6,742 nucleotides of DNA from Actinomycetes bacterium (GTDB taxonomy: Bacteria > Actinomycetota > Acidimicrobiia > Acidimicrobiales > Bog-793). The notes beneath the pieces were generated by a model. The model searched no databases. It saw nothing but the letters and a program-made list of their open reading frames with translations, and was not told the DNA's origin. The stretch covers positions 1-6,742 of the forward strand of contig JAKACF010000166.1 in assembly GCA_021821585.1 (NCBI GenBank), read 5' to 3'. Below, piece after piece: positions 1 through 5,629 of this stretch; within the stretch, counting starts at the first letter, position 1, and each line of letters opens with the position of its first letter. Made by a program: the position numbers and the translations under genes.

Positions 1-167
1 GGAGCGGCCGTCGTGCTCGTCGTCGTCGTCGAGGTCGTCGAGGTGGTGGTGACGACCCGCTTGCGATGCGTCGACACGCCCGCAGGCGTGGAGCTCGAGC
101 AGGCTGCGAGTGCTCCCCCGGCGACGAGCACCCCGACGGCCAACGCCGTCGCCCGATTGAACTGCAT
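1..167 (-). CDS. Secreted lipoprotein, N-terminal part only (runs off the left edge)
   Basis: Reading leftwards from the ATG at 165-167 gives 55 codons with no stop before the window ends. Residues 1-23 form a lipoprotein signal peptide: N-terminal MQFNR, a hydrophobic stretch from about residue 6 to 22, and a lipobox L20-A21-A22-C23 where signal peptidase II would cut and Cys23 would be lipidated. The exported start is Ser-rich (SSST), then has a basic patch HRKR (34-37), then a low-complexity Thr/Ser tract (about 40-53), the usual spacer between the lipid anchor and a folded domain. No functional domain is visible, so the function is unknown; envelope enzymes and ligand-binding proteins both use such linkers. 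A purine-rich GGAAGGGGAG ends 11 bases before the ATG. The start lies 32 bases after the stop of the exporter gene on the same strand, so the two are probably co-transcribed. Confidence 0.8.
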   Translation of the reverse strand, partial: MQFNRATALAVGVLVAGGALAACSSSTPAGVSTHRKRVVTTTSTTSTTTTSTTAA

Positions 168-178
168 GTGAATCAAAA

Positions 179-188
179 CTCCCCTTCC
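179..188 (-). promoter_or_regulatory. Ribosome binding site of the left-edge lipoprotein
   Basis: The minus strand reads GGAAGGGGAG, ending 11 bases before the ATG at 167. It supports that ATG over an in-frame TTG three codons upstream, which would sit too close to the purine tract. Confidence 0.5.
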
Positions 189-199
189 GGGTCACGCGG

Positions 200-1552
200 T
201 CAGCCAGGCCCCCCGGCACCGTCGCACCGAGGGCGCTCCCCGGCACGTCCCAAGTATGGCGAGCCGAGAGCGGTATCGGTGCGCACCGGAGAGGTCTCCG
301 CATGCTCCGCAAGCAACGGTTGAGGGCCTGGGTCTCGCCGCATCAGCTTGCCACGGGCGGCGTCGTAGCCGCGAAAGGCCGGGATGGCCAGTGAGAGCGC
401 GATGGTGCCGACGATGCACGCGACGCCGCCGGAGACGATGGTCGTTCGCAAGCCTGCCAATCCCTCGACGAGCCCGGACTCGACGTTGCCGAGGGTCGGC
501 CCCGAGGAGTAGCTGAGCATCTCGATCCCGGCCATCCGGCCCCGCAGGGCGTCGGGGATCGACTGGTTCCACATCGTCATGCGCCCGAGACCGCTCACCA
601 TGTCGCCCGCTCCCGCCAGAACGAGCGAGAGCGCCGCCAGGCCGAGAGAGGGCGCCAGGCCGAGCCCGATGATGCCGATCCCCCAGATGCCTGCGGCCGC
701 GGCGATCATGCGGCCGTGGCGCCGGACCCGGCTCGTCCATCCGCTCGTGAGGCTGACGACGAACGACCCGACGGCCGGGGCCGCGTAGAGCACTCCGAGC
801 GCAGCCGGTCCTCCGAGGTGGACGGCGAGCTGGGGGAACAGGGCATTGGGCATCCCGAAGAACGTGGCATTCATGTCGACGAGGTAGGACCCGAGGAGAT
901 CCTTTCGCGACCAGGCATAGGTCAGTCCCTCTCGCACGGCCCGCAGGCTCAGCTCGCCCTCGTCGGAGGCCGGCGGGGCGGCGCCGAGCTTTGCCAGCAC
1001 CCCGAGCGAGAGCACGAACGACACGACGTCGATCGCATAGGTGACCGGGAGGCCTCCGGCGGCGATGACGACGCCGGCGACGGCCGGTGCCGCGATCATC
1101 CCGACGTCCGTGCGAAGCGAGAGCAGAGCCGAGGTGGCCGGCAGGTCGTCGCTCTCGACGATCCGGGGAACGAGTGCTTCGAGGGACGGGCGCTGGAGGC
1201 CGTCAAGGGTCGCGAAGAGCGCCGCGCAGGCGAACAGGACCCAGAGGGCGGGGCGCGCCACGAGCGCGTTCGCAAGCAGGGCAACCGACGCGAGCCCCAT
1301 CCCGGCTTCGGTGAGCCGGATCAGCATCCGCCTGTCGACGGCATCCGCCAGGGCTCCGCCGATGAAGGCGGTGACGAGGAGGGGGCCGAGCTCGGCGAGG
1401 GAGAGCAGTCCGACGACGAGCGAGGAGTGGCTCAGATGGTACGCCTGGTAGGGCAGGGCCACGAAGGTGACCATGCTGCCGGCGAATGAGATGCCTCCGC
1501 CTGCAAAGAGCAGGCGGAGGTCGCGTGACGAGCGCAGCGGGGAGAGGTCGAC
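200..1552 (-). CDS. MFS exporter, EntS/MFS_3 family (5' end approximate, no normal start codon)
   Basis: This is a 12-helix major facilitator of the enterobactin-exporter-like (EntS, MFS_3) family, a proton-driven inner-membrane exporter of small molecules; the substrate is unknown. The recognisable protein begins VDLSPLRSSRDLRLLFAGG, followed by helix 1 with the family-typical VALPYQAYHL, helix 2, and the motif A loop GGALADAVDRR between helices 2 and 3. Hydrophobic segments continue to LSLAIPAFRGY near the C-terminus. PDALRGRMAGIEML in the second half is another family hallmark. A polar tail of about 45 residues follows the last helix. About 450 residues is normal. The oddity is the start: no in-frame ATG, GTG or TTG lies between position 1783 and the ATG at 1472-1474, which falls inside helix 1. 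The end given here is where family similarity begins, not a proven start. The gene follows glutamate dehydrogenase (stop at 1591) on the same strand, so translational coupling, a rare start codon or a sequence error are all possible. Family assignment is firm; the 5' end is not. Confidence 0.9.
   Translation of the reverse strand, partial: VDLSPLRSSRDLRLLFAGGGISFAGSMVTFVALPYQAYHLSHSSLVVGLLSLAELGPLLVTAFIGGALADAVDRRMLIRLTEAGMGLASVALLANALVARPALWVLFACAALFATLDGLQRPSLEALVPRIVESDDLPATSALLSLRTDVGMIAAPAVAGVVIAAGGLPVTYAIDVVSFVLSLGVLAKLGAAPPASDEGELSLRAVREGLTYAWSRKDLLGSYLVDMNATFFGMPNALFPQLAVHLGGPAALGVLYAAPAVGSFVVSLTSGWTSRVRRHGRMIAAAAGIWGIGIIGLGLAPSLGLAALSLVLAGAGDMVSGLGRMTMWNQSIPDALRGRMAGIEMLSYSSGPTLGNVESGLVEGLAGLRTTIVSGGVACIVGTIALSLAIPAFRGYDAARGKLMRRDPGPQPLLAEHAETSPVRTDTALGSPYLGRAGERPRCDGAGGPG
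1494..1520. repeat. Perfect 11-bp inverted repeat in the first helix codons of the exporter
   Basis: Arms CCTCCGCCTGC (1494-1504) and GCAGGCGGAGG (1510-1520) are exact reverse complements around the 5-base spacer AAAGA. In the exporter mRNA this GC-rich hairpin covers the codons for residues DLRLLFAGG at the start of helix 1. Such a stem near a start region could slow ribosome entry. It could also be a chance product of GC-rich codons. Confidence 0.6.
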
Positions 1553-1590
1553 CCGCCAGGGTGGCGGTCTCGACCCGTCGTCGCCTGGGT

Positions 1591-2838
1591 CTACGGGAAG
1601 AGCCCTCGGAAGGTGATCGCCTCTTCGAGACGCTCGAGGGCGACCGCGGCGGCACCCCTCCGGAGCGTCACCTTCAAGTCCCTCGAGCGGTTCCAGACCG
1701 ACTGGAAGGCGCTCTCCATGATCCGACGGAGCCGCTCGGCGACGACGCCCTCCTCCCAGGCGAACCCCTGACGCGATTGGGCCCACTCGAAGTAGGAGGC
1801 GGTCACTCCTCCCGCGTTCGCGAGGATGTCCGGGACGAGCACGATCCCGCGCCGTTCGAGAATCGGGTCCGCCTCCGGGAGCGTCGGCCCGTTGGCTGCC
1901 TCGACGATGATCTTGGCGCCCATGTTCTCCGCGACCTCGGCCGTGATCGTGCCGTCGAGAGCCGCAGGGACGGCGAGCTCGCACTCGATCTCCCAGATCT
2001 TCGAGGGATCGAGGGCCTCGGCCATCTCGAAGCCCTGGACGGTGCCGCGCCTGGCGACATGGTCCGCCAGCGCGAGGGTGTCGAGCCCGGCTGGGTTGTA
2101 GACGCCCCCGAAGGCATCGGTCACTGCCACGACGCGCATGCCCGCCGACGACAACAGATAGCAGAGCGGTCCGCCGACCTTGCCGTGGCCCTGCACGACC
2201 GCTCGCGCTCCTGCCATCGGCATGCCGAGCTCCTGGAAGATCGACCGCACGTTGATGAGCACTCCCTGGCTGGTGGCGCCGACATGTCCCCGGCTCCCGC
2301 CGATGGCGATCGGCTTGCCTGTCACGACGCCCGTGACCGCCTCGCCCCTCACCATCGAGATCGTGTCCATGACCCAGGCCATGACCCGGGCGTCGGTGTT
2401 GACGTCGGGGGCCGGAACGTCCTTGTCCGGACCGAGCAGGGAGGCGATGTCCACCGTGTACCGGCGAGTGAGGCGCTCGAGCTCACCATCGGAGAGCGAG
2501 GAGGGGTCCACCTGGACGCCGCCCTTTGCCCCGCCGAAGGGGATGTCGACGACGGCGCACTTGAGGGTCATCTCGGCTGCGAGCGCCATGACCTCATGGG
2601 CCGTGACGGTCTGGTGGAACCGGATGCCGCCCTTGCCGGGGCCTCGGCTGGTGTCGTGGTGCACCCGCCAGCCGGTGAACACCTCCACACGGCCGTTGTC
2701 CATCTTCACCGGCACGGCGACCTCGAGGACCCTCGTCGGCTGAGACAGGATCTTGTGGACGTCGGGGTTGAGACCGATCAGCGACGCCGCGTCGTTGATC
2801 CTCTCGAGCACTGCCTCCCACGGGTCCGTTGCGGACAT
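1591..2838 (-). CDS. gdhA: Glutamate dehydrogenase (Glu/Leu/Phe/Val dehydrogenase family)
   Basis: A cytoplasmic hexameric enzyme that interconverts glutamate with 2-oxoglutarate and ammonium using NAD(P). The 415-residue length is that of the small hexameric bacterial enzymes. The N-terminal dimerisation/substrate domain (about 35-165) contains KGGIRFH (K69), TLK (K93), the signature DIPFGGAKGG with catalytic K105, and PAPDVNTD with catalytic D145. The Rossmann domain starts near residue 185 and carries the glycine-rich turn GHGKVGG (217-223); the more common sequence there is GxGNVG. D241 ends the next strand (VVAVTD), but I would not decide NAD versus NADP from it. VEAANGPTLPEAD (312-324) and DILANAGGVTASYFEW (337-352) are classic late motifs. 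The ATG at 2838 is chosen because GGAGG lies 11 bases upstream and the family begins here. The frame stays open for another 29 codons upstream, but these look non-coding. Divergent from the decarboxylase gene and first in the exporter-lipoprotein operon. A leucine or phenylalanine dehydrogenase is less likely at this length. Confidence 0.95.
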   Translation of the reverse strand: MSATDPWEAVLERINDAASLIGLNPDVHKILSQPTRVLEVAVPVKMDNGRVEVFTGWRVHHDTSRGPGKGGIRFHQTVTAHEVMALAAEMTLKCAVVDIPFGGAKGGVQVDPSSLSDGELERLTRRYTVDIASLLGPDKDVPAPDVNTDARVMAWVMDTISMVRGEAVTGVVTGKPIAIGGSRGHVGATSQGVLINVRSIFQELGMPMAGARAVVQGHGKVGGPLCYLLSSAGMRVVAVTDAFGGVYNPAGLDTLALADHVARRGTVQGFEMAEALDPSKIWEIECELAVPAALDGTITAEVAENMGAKIIVEAANGPTLPEADPILERRGIVLVPDILANAGGVTASYFEWAQSRQGFAWEEGVVAERLRRIMESAFQSVWNRSRDLKVTLRRGAAAVALERLEEAITFRGLFP

Positions 2839-2932
2839 GTCGTCATTGACCTCCACTCGGAAATACGAGTTCAAGTTACTCTTCCCCGGAGGGACGTGGC
2901 GGACAGGCAAGCCGGTGCCCGACAATGGGCGG
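2839..2932. promoter_or_regulatory. Divergent control region between glutamate dehydrogenase and decarboxylase
   Basis: These 94 bases separate two genes transcribed away from each other, so promoters for both should lie here. On the minus strand GGAGG at 2850-2854 is the dehydrogenase ribosome binding site. Just upstream is an AT-richer island (about 2860-2880) with short inverted repeats: ACTCG (2855-2859) with CGAGT (2866-2870), and GAGT (2867-2870) with ACTC (2878-2881). The last 30 bases are GC-rich apart from GACAAT before the decarboxylase ATG. Confidence 0.6.
2921..2926 (+). promoter_or_regulatory. Possible -10 box for a leaderless decarboxylase transcript
   Basis: GACAAT lies 6 bases before the ATG at 2933, and no Shine-Dalgarno sequence precedes that ATG. 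This spacing would put transcription start on or near the A of the ATG. CGGACA at 2900-2905 is a weak -35 candidate at 15-base spacing. The box departs from TANNNT at its first base, so it is the weakest of the three such sites in this window. Confidence 0.35.
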
Positions 2933-4354
2933 ATGGATCCAGAGGAGTTCCGCAGCGCAGGCCACGAGCTCGTCGACTGGATCGCGGACTACCGGATGAA
3001 GGTCGGTTCGCTGCCCGTCCGCCCCGTCGTGGCGCCGGGCGATGTCCTGCGGGCGCTTCCGGCCACGCCGCCCGTCGCCGCCGACGCCCTGTCCGACATC
3101 GTGGCGGACCTCGACTCGATCATCGTCCCGGCCATCACCCACACCCAGCACCCGCGGAACTTCGCCTGGTTCCCCGCCAACGCGAGCCTCTCGTCGGTCC
3201 TCGGGGACCTCGCGGCCGCCGGCCTCGGCGTGCTCGGCCTCAGTTGGCAGTCCGCCCCGGCCCTCACCGAGCTCGAGCAGGCGGTCTGCGACTGGATGCG
3301 CCAGCTGGCCGGGCTCTCGGACGCCTGGAGCGGCACGATCCTCGACGGCGCGTCGACGGCCTGCCTCGTCGCGCTGCTCGTGGCGCGAGAGCGCGCCACG
3401 AGCAGCTCGTTGCGCAGGGGCGGCCTGCAGCAGGAAGCGTCTCCGCTCACCGTCTACTGCTCGCGCGAGGCCCACTCCTCGGTCGCCAAGGCTGCCCTGC
3501 TCGCCGGATACGGCTCGGACAACCTGCGCCTCGTCGACGCCCCTCCGCCGGGCTACGAGATGAACCCGTCCGCGCTCGCCGCGGCCATGGCGGCGGACGT
3601 GGAGCAAGGCCGCAGGCCCGCAGCGGTGGTGGCGACGGCGGGGACGACCGGTACGACCGCCTTCGATCCGATCCGGGACATCGCCGAGATCGCCGGACGT
3701 CACGGCGCCTACCTGCACGTCGACGCCGCCATGGGCGGCACCGCCCTGCTGCTCGAGGAGCGAAGGGAGCTGCTCGAGGGAGTGGAGGAGGCGGACTCGG
3801 TCTGCTGGAACCCCCACAAGTGGATGGGCATGGTGCTCGAGACGTCGTTGTACTACGTGAGGGACCCCGCAGAGCTGGTGGGCGTCATGGCGACGGACCC
3901 GAGCTACCTGCGGTCCTCCGTCGACGGTGCGGTCGTGCAGTACCGGGACTGGGGCATCCCGCTCGGCCGGCGCTTTCGCGCCCTCAAGGTCTGGTTCCAG
4001 CTGCGCCTCGACGGCCCGGCCGCCATCAGGGCGCGGTTGCGCCGCGACCTCGCCAACGCCTCCCGACTGGCCTCGCTCGTCGGGGCCCACCCGGATTGGC
4101 GCGTCCTCGCTCCCGTCAGGCTGCAGACCGTCTGCGTCCGACACGAGCCAGAGGGACTCGGCGCCGACGCCCTCGACGCCCACACCCTGGCCTGGTGCGA
4201 GGCCGTCAACGCCACCGGCCGCGCCCACCTCACGCCGGCGAAGCTCGAGGGCCGCTGGATGGTGAGGATCTCGGTCGGGGCGGAGCCGACCGAGTGGGAC
4301 GACCTCGAAGAGCTGTGGACGCTGATGCGGGAGGCCGCCTCCGAGAGGAGCTGA
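2933..4354 (+). CDS. PLP-dependent (aromatic) amino acid decarboxylase, group II
   Basis: A 473-residue cytoplasmic fold-type I pyridoxal phosphate enzyme of the aromatic-L-amino-acid/tyrosine/tryptophan decarboxylase family, releasing CO2 from an amino acid to give an amine. Early motifs are HPRNFAWFPANAS (73-85) and SWQSAPALTELE (104-115). Cofactor residues are H181 in AHSS (ring stacking), D264 in HVDAA (pyridine nitrogen) and the Schiff-base lysine K296 in NPHKW. The mobile loop has DPSYL with Y325 at the place of human Tyr332, which favours decarboxylation over the aldehyde-forming side type that has Phe there. IPLGRRFRALKVWF (342-355) is strongly conserved. The length matches bacterial members. 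The ATG at 2933 fits the family N-terminus (MDPEEFR); an in-frame GTG at 2915 is the alternative, and neither has a good ribosome binding site. Divergent from glutamate dehydrogenase; the acyl-CoA dehydrogenase gene follows 45 bases downstream. The exact amino acid substrate is not readable. A perfect hairpin lies within codons 147-158. Confidence 0.94.
   Translation: MDPEEFRSAGHELVDWIADYRMKVGSLPVRPVVAPGDVLRALPATPPVAADALSDIVADLDSIIVPAITHTQHPRNFAWFPANASLSSVLGDLAAAGLGVLGLSWQSAPALTELEQAVCDWMRQLAGLSDAWSGTILDGASTACLVALLVARERATSSSLRRGGLQQEASPLTVYCSREAHSSVAKAALLAGYGSDNLRLVDAPPPGYEMNPSALAAAMAADVEQGRRPAAVVATAGTTGTTAFDPIRDIAEIAGRHGAYLHVDAAMGGTALLLEERRELLEGVEEADSVCWNPHKWMGMVLETSLYYVRDPAELVGVMATDPSYLRSSVDGAVVQYRDWGIPLGRRFRALKVWFQLRLDGPAAIRARLRRDLANASRLASLVGAHPDWRVLAPVRLQTVCVRHEPEGLGADALDAHTLAWCEAVNATGRAHLTPAKLEGRWMVRISVGAEPTEWDDLEELWTLMREAASERS
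3373..3406. repeat. Perfect 34-base hairpin (15-bp arms) inside the decarboxylase gene
   Basis: GCTGCTCGTGGCGCG (3373-3387) and CGCGCCACGAGCAGC (3392-3406) are exact reverse complements around the 4-base loop AGAG. In the gene it encodes ALLVARERATSS, a helix and the start of a variable loop. No T-run follows, so it is not a classic intrinsic terminator. It is the longest perfect inverted repeat I found in the window. Confidence 0.75.
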
Positions 4355-4387
4355 GCGCCCGGGAGGTGCCGGAGGTGGGGCCGGGAG

Positions 4388-4393
4388 TACATT
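4388..4393 (+). promoter_or_regulatory. Possible -10 box for a leaderless acyl-CoA dehydrogenase transcript
   Basis: TACATT fits TANNNT and ends 6 bases before the ATG at 4400, the spacing expected if transcription starts at that A. A weak -35 candidate GTGCCG lies at 4366-4371. The competing reading is ordinary initiation from GGGAG at 4383-4387, although 12 bases is rather long. The gene could also be read through from the decarboxylase. Confidence 0.4.
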
Positions 4394-4399
4394 TCCGCA

Positions 4400-5629
4400 A
4401 TGGCCGACACCGCCGCGCAGCCGTCCGAGGAAGAGTTCCGGACGGAGGCGCTCGAGTTCCTCGAGGCCAACGCTCGACCGAGGCCACCGGAGAAGCTCGT
4501 CTTCGGGGAGGGATCGGACGAGGTCTCGGTCCTCCCCGAGCGGACGCCGGACGAGGACGCTCGCGAGGTCGCCGAGGCGAAGGACTGGGCGGCCAGGGTG
4601 TTCGATGCCGGCTTCGGGTGGATCACCGGGCCTGCGGAGTACGGCGGCCGCGGGCTGCCCGGCTCCTACCAGCGCCTCTACAGCGCCCTCGAGGCGAAGT
4701 ACGACACGCCCTCGCAAGCTCCGAGGATGATCGGCCTCGGCATGATCGCCCCGACCATCCTGGCCCACGGCACCGAGGTTGCCAAGAGGGCCTACCTGCG
4801 CCGGTTGTGGCGGGGCGACATCATCGCCTGCCAGCTCTTCTCCGAGCCGAGCAACGGCAGCGACCTCGCCGGCGTCCAGACGCGGGCCGTGCGCGACGGC
4901 GACGAGTGGGTGCTGAACGGCCAGAAGGTCTGGACTTCGGGGGCCCAGTACTCCGACATCGGCGAGATCCTCTGTCGCAGCGATCCCGACCTGCCCAAGC
5001 ACAAGGGGTTGTCCGCTTTCCTCGTCGACATGAACGCGCCCGGGGTGGAGGTCCGCCCTCTCCGCCAGATGACCGGTGGTGCCTCGTTCAACGAGGTCTT
5101 CTTCACCGACGTCCGGGTTCCCGCCGACCACCTGCTCGGCGATGTGAACGGCGGCTGGACCGTCGCCCTCACGACGCTCATGAACGAGCGGGCGGCCATC
5201 GGGGGCGGTGGAGCCGCGGCCGGCGGAGGCGCGACCCGTCGCCTGCTCGACCTCATGGTCCACCTCGGTGCGACTGCCGACCCGCTGCTCCGCCAGGCAT
5301 ATGCCGATCTGTGGATCCACCTCCAGGTCGCACGGTGGAACAACGAGAGAGCGCTGTCGAAGATCCGCGCAGGCCAGCTGCCCGGCCCGGAGCTGTCGAT
5401 CGCCAAGCTCTCGCTCACCGAGAACATGCGCCGGACGGCCGAGCTGGCCGCCCAGGTTCTCGGGCCGCGCATCACCGCCGACTCAGGCGAGTGGGGCACC
5501 TACGCGTGGTCCCGGTACCTGCTCGGCGTCCCGGGGATGCGGGTCGCGGGCGGCACCGACGAGGTCATGCGCAACATCGTCGCCGAGCGCGTCCTCGGGC
5601 TCCCGAAGGACGCCCCGCCCAGGGCCTGA
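4400..5629 (+). CDS. Acyl-CoA dehydrogenase (FadE-like)
   Basis: A 409-residue FAD enzyme that introduces a trans-2,3 double bond into an acyl-CoA and passes electrons to electron-transfer flavoprotein; cytoplasmic. The N-terminal helical domain (about 1-145) contains GWITGPAEYGGRGL (73-86). The middle beta domain has the FAD/substrate motif QLFSEPSNGSDLAG (145-158), then WVLNGQKVWTSGA (170-182) and FFTDVRVP (234-241). The C-terminal helical domain ends GGTDEVMRNIVAERVLGLP (384-402). Where medium-chain enzymes have the catalytic Glu of YEGT, this protein has Gly384. E263 in LMNERAAIGGG lies where isovaleryl-CoA and long-chain dehydrogenases keep their helix G catalytic Glu, so it is the likely base. 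A Gly/Ala-rich stretch (268-278) follows. The ATG at 4400 is the only sensible start; the frame upstream lacks one. Length is normal. Acyl specificity cannot be read. Its last 147 bases are overlapped by the convergent rnhB frame. Possible co-transcription with the decarboxylase gives no clear pathway. Confidence 0.95.
   Translation: MADTAAQPSEEEFRTEALEFLEANARPRPPEKLVFGEGSDEVSVLPERTPDEDAREVAEAKDWAARVFDAGFGWITGPAEYGGRGLPGSYQRLYSALEAKYDTPSQAPRMIGLGMIAPTILAHGTEVAKRAYLRRLWRGDIIACQLFSEPSNGSDLAGVQTRAVRDGDEWVLNGQKVWTSGAQYSDIGEILCRSDPDLPKHKGLSAFLVDMNAPGVEVRPLRQMTGGASFNEVFFTDVRVPADHLLGDVNGGWTVALTTLMNERAAIGGGGAAAGGGATRRLLDLMVHLGATADPLLRQAYADLWIHLQVARWNNERALSKIRAGQLPGPELSIAKLSLTENMRRTAELAAQVLGPRITADSGEWGTYAWSRYLLGVPGMRVAGGTDEVMRNIVAERVLGLPKDAPPRA

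Noticed and set aside
1..60. Simple-sequence GTCGTC/GGTGGT tract at the left edge, considered as a repeat or recombination site
   Set aside because: It is the Thr/Ser linker of the lipoprotein read on the opposite strand, mainly ACG, ACC, TCG and AGC codons, so coding low complexity explains it.
73..150. Two 6-bp inverted repeats (CACGCC/GGCGTG at 75-90, GACGGC/GCCGTC at 135-150) considered as a terminator
   Set aside because: Both lie inside the lipoprotein signal and linker codons, have short arms and no T-run, and are common by chance at this GC content.
2839..2925. Upstream extension of glutamate dehydrogenase to an ATG at 2925 (29 extra residues)
   Set aside because: The added residues do not resemble the family, and the extension would swallow the ribosome binding site at 2850-2854 and nearly reach the divergent gene.
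5202..5235. Glycine-rich codons (IGGGGAAAGGGAT) in the acyl-CoA dehydrogenase, considered as an insertion
   Set aside because: The region after the helix G glutamate is often Gly-rich in this family, and the frame is intact on both sides.
2876..5320. An 814-codon open frame on the minus strand
   Set aside because: It is antisense to two well-supported plus-strand enzymes. Its Arg/Gly/Glu/Val-rich translation shows no motif, so I treat it as a codon-bias shadow.
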